A stretch of DNA of 64,000 nucleotides, taken from positions 124,001 through 188,000 of the forward strand of contig NZ_CP092519.1 in NCBI RefSeq assembly GCF_022430525.1, in the 5' to 3' direction. Position 1 is the first letter of the stretch, and the number at the start of each line of letters is the position of its first letter. Below, in pieces: positions 17,746 through 26,456 of this stretch. The translations under genes were made by a program, and so were the position numbers. The notes under the pieces were generated by a model. It saw only the letters and a list, made by a program, of their open reading frames with translations. It searched no databases and had not been told where the DNA came from. Source of the DNA: Cetobacterium somerae. GTDB lineage: Bacteria; Fusobacteriota; Fusobacteriia; Fusobacteriales; Fusobacteriaceae.

Positions 17746-19299
17746 CTATTTAGAACTTTCATACTGAGTATGGAACTCTTTTAATATCTGCTTAGTCTTT
17801 TTACCAATAGCTTCATATTGATACTCTTTTAAGTTTGCTAGAGAAACTCTTAAAGTTGGATGTGTATCTCCAAATCCTTTTCCAGGAAGTAACACAACAC
17901 CAGTTTCCTTAGCTAAAGCAAATAGGAAATCATTTATTTTATTGTTATCTTTAAACCACTGTGCAAACTTTTCATCGAAAAGTTCAAGGGCTATATCTGC
18001 TACATTTATAAGAGTATAGTAGCTTACAACATTTTCGTCATCTTCAAAATGAGCTCCTAAAGATGAGTAAAGAAGTTTACATCTATTTCTAATAAGAGCC
18101 TTACAAGAGTTCTTATAGTATGAGTTTAAATCAACTAAAGAGTTTAAAGCAAATAAGGCCATCTGTAGTTGTTGAGGAGTAGATATACCTGCAGTATGAT
18201 TTAATCCCACAGCTCTACTATCAGCAACAATTCTATCAATAAATGACAGTGTTTTAGGAGTTGGTGTTATTATAGTATATCTATTATTTACATCATCATC
18301 AGCTGTTTTTAAAAGCTCATCAAAAATACTATCGTGAGAGATAGAGATGGTACCTAGTCTCCATCCTGTAGCTCCGAAATATTTAGAGAATGAGTAAACT
18401 AAAAGTGTATTTTTAGGAATTACTCCAAAACATGAAACAAAGTTGTCGCTAAATGTTCCGTATACATCATCAGTTATAATCATTAAATCAGGTCTATCCT
18501 CATCAACTAATTTTTTTAAGTTTAAAAGAGTTTCAGTACTTAATTTTGTTGATGGTGGATTACTTGGATTAACAAGACATAGTAGTTTTATACTAGGGTC
18601 TTTAAGTTTTTCAAGCTCAGATGCAGGCAGTTGCCAATCAGATTTTGGATCAAGTTGTAATTCAACAATATCTAAGTCATATTCAGATAATTTAGGAATT
18701 TCTAAATATGGTGTAAATATAGGTGTAACAATAGCTATTTTATCTTTTGGTTTAATAAGTTTATTTGTAGCTAAAGAGTTAAAAATATAAAACATTGCAG
18801 CAGTTCCACCCTCAGTTGCAAAAACATCAAAATCACAATCTAATTTATTTTGACACATCTCTTTAGTTAGATATTTTTTTACAATAATCTCTGTGTTTAC
18901 TAGCATTTTGGGTGGAGTAGGATAGTGACTTCCTAAGTAAGCTTCAACAAACTCCATTAAAACTTCATCTATATTTAAACCAATTTGATCCTCTATATAT
19001 GATAAATATGTTAAAATTCCATTTGCTTCAGCAGAACATTGCTCTTTTCTTAAAAATATTAAAAATCTAGTATAGATTCCCTCCTTTTTAGGAAATCCAC
19101 CAATATGATTGTGAAGATATGAGTATGAAACTTCAGATTCTTCAATGGCAAACTTTCCAATTAAGTTAAAAACTCTACGAGGAAGAGTAGCTAAAAAGTT
19201 TGGGTTTCCTCTACCTGCATTTAAAACTTCACCTTTAAAAGCCTCGTCAGCTAGTTTAATAAGTTGATCTTTTAGCTCAAATGGGCTTAACTCTTTCAT
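17746..19299 (-). CDS. aspD: Aspartate 4-decarboxylase (bifunctional aspartate aminotransferase)
   Basis: 517 residues, a fold-type I PLP enzyme in the AspD family, which converts L-aspartate to L-alanine and CO2. Seen: the long N-terminal region with GRGNPNFLATLPR, the LVNPSNPPSTKLS loop, ITDDVYGTF, and the PLP lysine in YSFSKYFGATGWRLG (Lys306). The length, over 500, separates it from ordinary aminotransferases of about 400. Ribosome site GGAGGTAT precedes ATG. It lies 14 bp downstream of aspT in the same operon. The pairing is established in Tetragenococcus, where aspartate/alanine exchange plus cytoplasmic decarboxylation consumes a proton and generates proton motive force. A role in energy saving or acid resistance here is inferred. 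Confidence 0.95.
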   Translation of the reverse strand: MKELSPFELKDQLIKLADEAFKGEVLNAGRGNPNFLATLPRRVFNLIGKFAIEESEVSYSYLHNHIGGFPKKEGIYTRFLIFLRKEQCSAEANGILTYLSYIEDQIGLNIDEVLMEFVEAYLGSHYPTPPKMLVNTEIIVKKYLTKEMCQNKLDCDFDVFATEGGTAAMFYIFNSLATNKLIKPKDKIAIVTPIFTPYLEIPKLSEYDLDIVELQLDPKSDWQLPASELEKLKDPSIKLLCLVNPSNPPSTKLSTETLLNLKKLVDEDRPDLMIITDDVYGTFSDNFVSCFGVIPKNTLLVYSFSKYFGATGWRLGTISISHDSIFDELLKTADDDVNNRYTIITPTPKTLSFIDRIVADSRAVGLNHTAGISTPQQLQMALFALNSLVDLNSYYKNSCKALIRNRCKLLYSSLGAHFEDDENVVSYYTLINVADIALELFDEKFAQWFKDNNKINDFLFALAKETGVVLLPGKGFGDTHPTLRVSLANLKEYQYEAIGKKTKQILKEFHTQYESSK

Positions 19300-19313
19300 A
19301 ATAATACCTCCAA

Positions 19314-21029
19314 TTAATTTTTAGTTATAATACCAACAATAACAGGTCCCCACATAGTTAAAAATACATTTGCCACAGCATATCCAACTGAGAAGGGTAG
19401 TACTGGAGTTGAATTTTGAGTTTTTCTAAGAACTTCAGCATAAGCTGGGTTAGCACTTCTACCTCCAGCTATAATTGCCACTGAATCAACTGGATTTTTA
19501 ATTTTTAAGATAAAGTAGTCAAATAGGAATGTAATAACCTGTGGAACCATAGTTACAAAAACACCAAGCCAGAATAGTGTCATACCATATTGTTCAATGG
19601 TAACGAGAGCACTTTTACCAGCATTTAAACCAACAATTACAACGAAAACAACTAGTCCAAAAACTTTAAGGAAAGAAACTGTACCAGTGTCTATTCCTCC
19701 AACTTTTGGATATCTACTTTTCAACCATCCAAAAATAAGACCTGAGAAAAGACATCCTCCACCAGTTCCTAGAGATATAGGAATACCGGCAACAGGTAGA
19801 GTAATTTCTCCAATAATGATACCTAAAATCATACCAATTGAGAAAGTTATATAATCAACAACATTTTTACTAGGAGTAGCATAACCTAAAAGTTTAAAAG
19901 AACTATCTATATTTTGCTTTCTACCAGTTAAAATAACTTCATCTCCAAGTTCAAATTTAAAGTCAGGTTTTAAAGGAAGCTCCTCATTTTCTCTATAAAC
20001 TTGAGCTACAATAAAACCAAGAGTAGCAGCAGGTGGTAAAAGAGTTTTTATCTCTTCAATTGTTTTTCCAGCAAATTTTTTATAGTGGAAAATAATGGAT
20101 TTTTTATATTCAGTTGTAGTAGTTGAAAACTTAGTACAATCAAAAATCTCAGTTCCTAAAACACCATCTAAACTAAGAAGTGCTTTTGTTTTCCCACCGA
20201 TTACAACCCAGTCATTTTCTTGAAAAATGTAGTTATCATAGTTATCTACTTTTATAGATGAACCATTTTGAGAAACATCTAAAAGAAAAATTTTTTCTTT
20301 AAAATCTTCCTCTAACTCTCTAGCTGTTTTTCCAACATATTTAGAGTCTTTAGTTATCTCATAAATTCTCGAAGAAACTTTTTCAAGAGCCAAAAACTCG
20401 TTTTCACCTAAAACAATTCCTTTAGATTGAGATTTTTCAAGTTCAATAGCCGACTTTCTAAGATCCCATTTCATAATAAGAGGAAGGATAGTTCCAACCA
20501 TAAGAACAGGTCCTAAAGTACCAAAAATATATGTAACAGAGTAACCTACAGCAACATTTGTTTGAAGTTGCTTAGTTAATTCAGGACTTAATCCCAAGTT
20601 TCCAATAGAGTTCCCTGCAGTACCAATAATAGCTGATTGAGTTAAACCACCAGCCGCTAGTCCAGCCGCTAGCCCTCTATCTAAATCAAAATAGTACGCA
20701 CAAATAAGAACACATAAAAGTCCAACAACAGTCATGAAAAATGATGAAATTACAAATTTCATAGAAGCTTTATTATTTAAAGCTCCGAAAAATTTAGGTC
20801 CACCTTCATAACCACAAGCATAGATAAATAAAGCAAAGAAAGCTGTTTTTAAAATACCTGGAACATTAAAACCAAGTTGTCCAATAATAACAGCAACGAT
20901 TAAACTACCGGCAATTCCACCGAGTTGAAACTTTCCAATTTTAATTTTTCCTAAAGCATAACCAATACCTATGGATAGGAAAAGTGCAATTAAAACATTA
21001 GAGCGAATATAATCTGCAAAAATGTCCAT
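19314..21029 (-). CDS. aspT: Aspartate:alanine exchanger AspT
   Basis: 571 residues, aspartate-alanine exchanger (AAE) family. Two membrane halves of about five spans each flank a central cytoplasmic region (about residues 200-385) with two RCK_C/TrkA_C-like domains, visible as SKYVGKTARELEE and GDEVILTGRK. The N-terminal IGYALGKIKIGKFQLGG and the C-terminal GGRSANPAYAEVLR segments are typical. The carrier swaps external aspartate for internal alanine and is electrogenic, so with AspD it forms a decarboxylation-driven proton motive cycle. Ribosome site AAGGAGG lies close to the ATG. It is the first gene of the aspT-aspD operon. Confidence 0.94.
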   Translation of the reverse strand: MDIFADYIRSNVLIALFLSIGIGYALGKIKIGKFQLGGIAGSLIVAVIIGQLGFNVPGILKTAFFALFIYACGYEGGPKFFGALNNKASMKFVISSFFMTVVGLLCVLICAYYFDLDRGLAAGLAAGGLTQSAIIGTAGNSIGNLGLSPELTKQLQTNVAVGYSVTYIFGTLGPVLMVGTILPLIMKWDLRKSAIELEKSQSKGIVLGENEFLALEKVSSRIYEITKDSKYVGKTARELEEDFKEKIFLLDVSQNGSSIKVDNYDNYIFQENDWVVIGGKTKALLSLDGVLGTEIFDCTKFSTTTTEYKKSIIFHYKKFAGKTIEEIKTLLPPAATLGFIVAQVYRENEELPLKPDFKFELGDEVILTGRKQNIDSSFKLLGYATPSKNVVDYITFSIGMILGIIIGEITLPVAGIPISLGTGGGCLFSGLIFGWLKSRYPKVGGIDTGTVSFLKVFGLVVFVVIVGLNAGKSALVTIEQYGMTLFWLGVFVTMVPQVITFLFDYFILKIKNPVDSVAIIAGGRSANPAYAEVLRKTQNSTPVLPFSVGYAVANVFLTMWGPVIVGIITKN

Positions 21030-21077
21030 ATATGATACCTCCTTAAAAAGAATTTTTAATTAAGTCAATCTGGCTCA

Positions 21078-21083
21078 AGTATA
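21078..21083 (-). promoter_or_regulatory. Possible -10 box of the aspT-aspD operon
   Basis: Minus-strand TATACT about 50 bp before the aspT start. A TTGAAG lies upstream but at 20 bp, longer than ideal, so the promoter call is tentative. Confidence 0.4.
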
Positions 21084-21116
21084 CTAAATAAAAAGAACGA
21101 TTCCTTCAAATTTTTT

Positions 21117-21168
21117 CAAAAAAATAGAAAAGAGATCAAAGCCTGGTCAGAAACCTTAATCTCTTTTC
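21117..21168 (-). terminator. Intrinsic terminator after formate dehydrogenase
   Basis: On the minus strand GAAAAGAGAT pairs with ATCTCTTTTC around a 22-nt loop containing a further short hairpin, followed by TATTTTTTT. It ends the YeaQ-fdhA transcript. Confidence 0.8.
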
Positions 21169-21175
21169 TTTTATT

Positions 21176-23836
21176 TTAAATTAATTTAACAGGGCAAATT
21201 TTATATTCTGGAGTTTTAGAGATAGGCTCTAAAAACTCGCTAGCAGTAAGTTCATTAACCAATGCACTTGAGAAATGGAATGGTACAAAAACTACACCAT
21301 CTTTAACTCCATCACGCTCTTTTATTTTTAAAGTAATCTCTCCACGACGAGATTTTATAGTTATAACATCACCATCTTTTTTAGAAATTTTCTCTAAAAG
21401 ATTGGAGTTCATCTCAGCGTAAGGTTCAGGACACTTTTCATTTAATCCCTCAACTCTACCACTCATAGATCTAGTATGATATTGATAAAGAACCCTTCCT
21501 GTTGAAAGATAGTAAGGATACTCATCGTTTATAACCTCTATAGAATTAACTAATTCTACAGGGATAAGTGAAAACTTTTTCTTTAAATTTGAAAGATCCT
21601 GGTATAAAAATTCAGTTCCTTTTCCATCAATAAGAGGCCATTGAACACCCTCCTCTTCTAAAATAGAATAATTAAATCCATTATAAAGAGGTGTAACTTC
21701 ACAAAGTTCATTAAAGATAGTTTCAGGAGTTCGATTTACTTGTTTATATCCCATTCTATCCATAAGTTCTAAAATTATATCTAAGTCCATTTTAACCTCA
21801 CCTGGAGGTGTAACAACTTGTCTAACTCTTTGAATTCTTCTACCAGTATTAGTAAAAGTTCCAACTTTTTCAGCAAAACATGTAGCTGGTAAAACAATAT
21901 CAGCCATTGCCGCTGTCTCTGTTAAAAATATATCTTGAACAACAAAGAGATCTAAGTTTTTAAGAGCACTTCTAACATGTTTTAAGTTAGGGTCAGTCAT
22001 AAGTGGATTTTCACCCATGACATATAAAAACTTCATCTCATTTTTAGCTATTTTATCTATCATCTCTACAACAGTTACTCCAGCAAAAGGTGAAAGATGT
22101 TCTACATTCCAGAACTTTTCCATCTTTTCTTTAGATTTTGGATCATCAACTTTTTGATATCCTGAATATATCTCTGGGAATGCTCCCATATCACAAGCTC
22201 CTTGAGCATTGTTTTGTCCTCTTAAAGGATTTACTCCACCTCTTTCTTTTCCAACGTTACCACAGATTAAAGCTAGATTTGAAAGAGCTGTTACATTATC
22301 AGAACCGTTTATGTGTTGAGTATTTCCCATTCCCAAATATGTTGTAGCCACATCACTAGAATATATTCGAGCAGCTTTAACAATATCCTCTTTTAAAACT
22401 CCACAAATCTTCTCAGCATACTCAGGAGTGTAGTCTTTTACACTCTCTTTAAGTGCTTCAAAACCTTCAGTATTGTCATCTATATACTCTTTGTTATAAA
22501 GATTTTCTGAAATAATAACATTGACCATAGCGTTAATTAAAGCTATATCAGTTCCAGGATTTATCTTTAAAAATACATCTGCAATTTCAGAAAGATCAAT
22601 ATCTCTAATATCTATAATTATAAGTTTAGCACCATTTTGTACAGAGTGCTTAACCTTAGCTCCTAAAACAGGGTGAGTTTCTCTTAAATTTTCACCACTA
22701 ATTAAAACAACTTTAGATTCAAAACCTTCATGAACACTGTTAGACATAGCTCCATAACCTAAAGTTTTTCCTAGAGCTGCAGAGGATGAACTATGACAAA
22801 GTCTTGAACAGTGATCTATGTTATTAGTTTTCATAACTCCTCTAAAGAATTTCTGGAATAGGTAGTTCTCTTCATTTGTACATTTTCCAGATGAGAAAGC
22901 TCCAATAGCTTCACCACCATATCTATTTTTAGTTTCTTCTAACTTTTTAGCTATTAAAGAAAGTGCTTCATCCCAAGTAGCCTTTCTAAAAACACCATTC
23001 TCTTTAATAAGAGGATGAGTTAAACGATCAGGATGATTTACATATGAAAATCCAAATTTTCCTTTTACACAAAGTAAACCAACATTTGGTTTAACTAAGA
23101 TAGGATGAGATTCAACTATAACATTATCTTTAACTTCAAAGTTAATTTGGCATCCTACACCGCAGTAACCACAAGTTGTTTTAACTGTTTTAGTCTCCCA
23201 GTGTCTAAACTGATGTTTATACTTTGGAAGAAGTCCTGCAGTTGGGCAAAAGCTTACGCAGTTTCCACAAGAAACGCAAGTTGAACTATTGATATTGTCC
23301 GCTTTATTAGCCCAAGTATGAATTTTTCCATCTGTAGTTTTAAGTTTTAAAGCGTGGTTACATTGAAGATTTCTACAAATTTGAGCACACTTTCCACACC
23401 CAATACATTTATTGGGATCTATTATAAAAAATGGATTTGAATCATCTATTGGAAGTAGATTTAAACTATTAGGAATAGTTTTATCAACTCCATATTTATA
23501 GCAATATTCTTGAAGTTTACACTGCCCAGATTTTTGGCAAACAAGACAGTTAACATGATGATTATCTATATATTTTTGAAGTAGTTTCTTTCGATTGTCA
23601 ATAACTTCAGGGGCTTTGGTATCTATAACCATACCTTCAGTAGGGAGAGTTTTACAACTCTTTGTAACAGTTCCATCAATTGAAACAGCACACATTCCAC
23701 AAATCCCAAGTTTTTCTTCAGATCGGTTATCTCTACAGAAAGTTGGAATCTCTAATTCTAGAGATTGTAAAGTCTCTAAAAGAGATAGTTTTTCATTAAC
23801 TGAATAATTTTTCCCATCAATAGTTATATTTACCAT
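21176..23836 (-). CDS. fdhA: Formate dehydrogenase alpha subunit, cysteine form
   Basis: 886-residue molybdopterin enzyme oxidising formate to CO2. Domain order: an N-terminal 2Fe-2S ferredoxin domain (CRDNRSEEKLGICGMC), a NuoG-like His/Cys segment (HHVNCLVCQKSGQC), two 4Fe-4S ferredoxin motifs (CIGCGKCAQIC, CVSCGNCVSFC), the Mo-bis-PGD domain with CGYCGVGC, and a C-terminal molydopterin-binding barrel. The active-site position where selenocysteine is common reads RLCHSS, so Cys347 is the metal ligand and no Sec insertion is needed. No signal peptide: cytoplasmic. It lies 14 bp downstream of a YeaQ-like gene, and no partner NADH or hydrogenase subunit is adjacent, so the electron acceptor must be encoded elsewhere. 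Confidence 0.92.
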   Translation of the reverse strand: MVNITIDGKNYSVNEKLSLLETLQSLELEIPTFCRDNRSEEKLGICGMCAVSIDGTVTKSCKTLPTEGMVIDTKAPEVIDNRKKLLQKYIDNHHVNCLVCQKSGQCKLQEYCYKYGVDKTIPNSLNLLPIDDSNPFFIIDPNKCIGCGKCAQICRNLQCNHALKLKTTDGKIHTWANKADNINSSTCVSCGNCVSFCPTAGLLPKYKHQFRHWETKTVKTTCGYCGVGCQINFEVKDNVIVESHPILVKPNVGLLCVKGKFGFSYVNHPDRLTHPLIKENGVFRKATWDEALSLIAKKLEETKNRYGGEAIGAFSSGKCTNEENYLFQKFFRGVMKTNNIDHCSRLCHSSSSAALGKTLGYGAMSNSVHEGFESKVVLISGENLRETHPVLGAKVKHSVQNGAKLIIIDIRDIDLSEIADVFLKINPGTDIALINAMVNVIISENLYNKEYIDDNTEGFEALKESVKDYTPEYAEKICGVLKEDIVKAARIYSSDVATTYLGMGNTQHINGSDNVTALSNLALICGNVGKERGGVNPLRGQNNAQGACDMGAFPEIYSGYQKVDDPKSKEKMEKFWNVEHLSPFAGVTVVEMIDKIAKNEMKFLYVMGENPLMTDPNLKHVRSALKNLDLFVVQDIFLTETAAMADIVLPATCFAEKVGTFTNTGRRIQRVRQVVTPPGEVKMDLDIILELMDRMGYKQVNRTPETIFNELCEVTPLYNGFNYSILEEEGVQWPLIDGKGTEFLYQDLSNLKKKFSLIPVELVNSIEVINDEYPYYLSTGRVLYQYHTRSMSGRVEGLNEKCPEPYAEMNSNLLEKISKKDGDVITIKSRRGEITLKIKERDGVKDGVVFVPFHFSSALVNELTASEFLEPISKTPEYKICPVKLI

Positions 23837-23850
23837 GTAACCCCCTTATT

Positions 23851-24102
23851 TTATCTTCCTCTAAATTTTATAAATAGGAACAGAACAACAAAAGCACCAA
23901 TTACAGATAAAAAGATACTTCCAAGGTTAAGACCACTAACAGATCCTATTCCAAGAAGACTACCTATAAATCCACCTACTAAAGCTCCTACAATTCCAAG
24001 AACTGTAGTTGCAATAAGCCCAGCTGTATATACCTCTGGCATCATAAGTCTAGCTAATGCTCCAGATAAAAGTCCTAAAATAATCCATGAAAATAATCCC
24101 AT
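23851..24102 (-). CDS. GlsB/YeaQ family small membrane protein, second copy
   Basis: 83 residues from the ATG at 24102, chosen because GGGAGG stands just before it and the homologous start MGLFSWIILGLLSGALA aligns with the copy at 15577-15822; an in-frame codon at 24135 lacks a ribosome site. The glycine-rich second span GLIATTVLGIVGALVGGFIG is nearly the same as in the paralogue. It stands 14 bp before formate dehydrogenase and is probably cotranscribed with it, unusual company for this stress-type membrane protein. A TATAAT box at 24137-24142 on the minus strand may be its promoter. Confidence 0.87.
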   Translation of the reverse strand: MGLFSWIILGLLSGALARLMMPEVYTAGLIATTVLGIVGALVGGFIGSLLGIGSVSGLNLGSIFLSVIGAFVVLFLFIKFRGR

Positions 24103-24136
24103 AGAACAAACCTCCCATAAATACGTTTTCGTCATT

Positions 24137-24142
24137 ATTATA
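24137..24142 (-). promoter_or_regulatory. -10 box of the YeaQ-like/formate dehydrogenase transcript
   Basis: A perfect minus-strand TATAAT stands 35 bp before the chosen start. The -35 region is T-rich and unclear. Confidence 0.45.
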
Positions 24143-24257
24143 TTCGTGAAAAATTAAAAATTTCTTTTTAAAAAAATTTAGAATAGATAAAAAATCAAAA
24201 GGTAAAATAAAAAGCTTTTAGTATAAATAAAAAAAGAATTAAGAAGGGGGATAAGTG

Positions 24258-25019
24258 GTGAAGAGTTTTTTTCTATGTTTTATCTTAATTTTTCAACTTT
24301 TAAGTGGTTTTGAAAAAAATGAAAATAAAATATTTATTGGAAAAAGATATCCACTAAACCTAAAACTAGATTCAGGCTGGACTATGAGTTATATAAAGAT
24401 GGATAGTAATTTAAAAAGTAATTTTAAGACTCCTAAAATGAAGACAGATCCTAAAGTAAATATAGCTTATTTAAAATATAGTGAGGATCTCATAGGTTTT
24501 AACTGTGAAAATTTAGATGATTCTTTAAATTCAAATCTGAAAAACCATTTTTTTGGTGGAATGGGAAAAGTTTCTAAAAAGATAAACATAGATTCAATAT
24601 ATTTTGAACCCATGGGAAAAATACAGTCTATGGCTGTATTTCAAAGAAGTATCAACGAAAATTATGGGAATTATAATGTAAGTTTAGATAATTTAAATGG
24701 GGTTTTAAATACATTGTATTTAGGAATGGGAGTTGGAAAACAATATTTTCAAGAGAGTAATATTGTTGACGTTTCTATGAATGCAGGAGTAAAACAAGAG
24801 CTAAATAGGATAGATGAAGAAGTTAAATATAAGGCAAGAGTTTTAGAACAAGAGGAAGATAGTAATTTAAAAGATAAAAATAGTTTCTCCCAAGAGTTAG
24901 GTCTTAACGGAGCCATTGGAAATCCAACTACAGGAGTTTCTTTTTATACAGGATATAAATATTTCTTTTCAGAAAATGAATCATGGAAAGTAACAGCTGG
25001 AGTTAGTTATATATTTTAA
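24258..25019 (+). CDS. Small outer-membrane beta-barrel protein
   Basis: 253 residues from the second of two adjacent GTG codons (24255 and 24258). The AAGGGGG site sits seven bases before the second, so I prefer it. A signal peptide KSFFLCFILIFQLLSGF is followed by about 230 residues with beta-strand alternation in the C-terminal half, ending in KVTAGVSYIF, a barrel-terminal strand with final F. It resembles the barrel-like end of fusobacterial autotransporters in style but lacks a passenger. No family is recognised. It is monocistronic, and its 3' end runs into the terminator of the opposing cyclic-di-GMP operon. Confidence 0.65.
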   Translation: MKSFFLCFILIFQLLSGFEKNENKIFIGKRYPLNLKLDSGWTMSYIKMDSNLKSNFKTPKMKTDPKVNIAYLKYSEDLIGFNCENLDDSLNSNLKNHFFGGMGKVSKKINIDSIYFEPMGKIQSMAVFQRSINENYGNYNVSLDNLNGVLNTLYLGMGVGKQYFQESNIVDVSMNAGVKQELNRIDEEVKYKARVLEQEEDSNLKDKNSFSQELGLNGAIGNPTTGVSFYTGYKYFFSENESWKVTAGVSYIF

Positions 25020-25050
25020 AAAAGTAGCCTTCTAAATTTAGAAGGCTACT
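25017..25050 (-). terminator. Intrinsic terminator of the cyclic-di-GMP operon
   Basis: A perfect 28-bp palindrome (arm AGTAGCCTTCTAAA) is followed on the minus strand by TTTTTT. The stop codon of the last diguanylate cyclase gene lies inside the stem. Confidence 0.88.
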
Positions 25051-26456
25051 ACTTTATCTCTACCAGTTTTCTTAGCAGTATACAGATTTTTGTCAGCTTT
25101 AGAAACTGCTGAATAAAAAGATGATTTATCTTTAATATTAGTGTATATAACTCCAAAAGATGCAGTTATTTTATAATTATCAACAATATTTAAATTTCTA
25201 ATTAAATTTTGAAGAGTATTAACTTTATCTAAAAGTGTTTCTTTATCAGTATCTTTAAAAATAATTAAAAACTCCTCTCCACCCCATCTGAAAGCATCAG
25301 CACTTCCAATAGAAACTAGCTTTATACAGTTACTAACAGCTTTAAGAACGTGGTCACCTTTATCATGTCCAAAAGTATCGTTTATATTTTTAAAATGATC
25401 AATATCAAGTAAAACAACACCACAATTATTAATAGGAAAAACCATCTCCTCTTGTAAAAAGTATCTATTATAAAGGGATGTTAATGGTTCTCTTAAAAGC
25501 AGTTCACTTTTAATTTTATTTATCATTTTTAAAGAGTGTAACTCTTTTTTTAGTTTATCTTTTTTATTTATATAAAAGACTAAAAAGAAAATAAAGAATA
25601 TTAAGAAAATCTCTTTTGCTTTAATAAGTTGAAACATATTTTCCTTTTCAACTAAGATTTTATAATTTGTTTTTTCCAATGGAAAAACATAAAAATTATT
25701 AATATCAGTTACAGAGTTAATTTCAGTTCCATTTGTTGAGTAAACAGTTTTGTAATCTCCATCAATAATAGAAACATCTAGGTCTAAAGTGTTTTTTAAC
25801 ATAATTGTATTTTTAGCAAAAAAGTTACTATTAAAATCAAAATACCAAAGAGCTTTTAACCTTTGAGAGTTATTAAAATAATCATATTCTGGAAAAATAA
25901 TAGTAAACATCTCTTTGTTGTAGATTTTGTCAGTGTAAAGATTATAAAGAGAAAACTCAGTATTATCTCTAGAGATACTTCTTTTATTTTTAAAACTATT
26001 TGAAATTAGTGAACCATTTTTTAATGTATCTACCCAAACCTTGGAAAAATTATTAGAATAAACAATCTGCCTTTTGTTAGCAAAAGACTCAACACTATTA
26101 TAAACAATAAAAAGAAGAGAGTTATCAAATTTAGAATTCAAATTCTCCTTAGCTTCTTTTAAATTATAAAAATTAAAATGATCAGGATATGAAGTTATAT
26201 TTTTAAAATAAACTCCATTTCCCTCTATATTAAAGTATGTTATATTGTCATCAATAGTATAATTAACAAAAGGCAAACTTTTTTTAGTGACATATAGAAA
26301 ATCAATCTCATTTTTTAATATCTGTATATCCTTATTAAAACGAATGTTAAAATTATCAACAGAGGAGTTTATATCACTAAAAAGATTATTTTTATTGATA
26401 AAAGTAGAGATAAAGAATAAAACAATCAATAAAGGATAAATCAGTTTAAAAATCAT
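25038..26456 (-). CDS. Membrane-anchored diguanylate cyclase (GGDEF)
   Basis: 472 residues. A first membrane span (FKLIYPLLIVLFFISTF) and a second near residue 285 (KEIFLIFFIFFLVFYI) enclose a periplasmic sensor of about 260 residues of unknown type. The cytoplasmic GGDEF domain has the active-site motif RWGGEEFL and the upstream VVLLDIDHFKNINDTFGHDKGD, both intact, so it should make cyclic di-GMP from GTP. The inhibitory RxxD site normally five residues before GGDEF is not present (IGSADAFRW). It is the last gene of a three-gene operon, and its start overlaps the upstream stop by 4 bp (ATGA), implying translational coupling. Confidence 0.9.
   Translation of the reverse strand: MIFKLIYPLLIVLFFISTFINKNNLFSDINSSVDNFNIRFNKDIQILKNEIDFLYVTKKSLPFVNYTIDDNITYFNIEGNGVYFKNITSYPDHFNFYNLKEAKENLNSKFDNSLLFIVYNSVESFANKRQIVYSNNFSKVWVDTLKNGSLISNSFKNKRSISRDNTEFSLYNLYTDKIYNKEMFTIIFPEYDYFNNSQRLKALWYFDFNSNFFAKNTIMLKNTLDLDVSIIDGDYKTVYSTNGTEINSVTDINNFYVFPLEKTNYKILVEKENMFQLIKAKEIFLIFFIFFLVFYINKKDKLKKELHSLKMINKIKSELLLREPLTSLYNRYFLQEEMVFPINNCGVVLLDIDHFKNINDTFGHDKGDHVLKAVSNCIKLVSIGSADAFRWGGEEFLIIFKDTDKETLLDKVNTLQNLIRNLNIVDNYKITASFGVIYTNIKDKSSFYSAVSKADKNLYTAKKTGRDKVVAF

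Noticed and set aside
22790-22805. Selenocysteine-containing formate dehydrogenase
   Set aside because: The active-site codon is TGT (Cys347), not TGA, and the frame is uninterrupted, so no Sec insertion element is needed.
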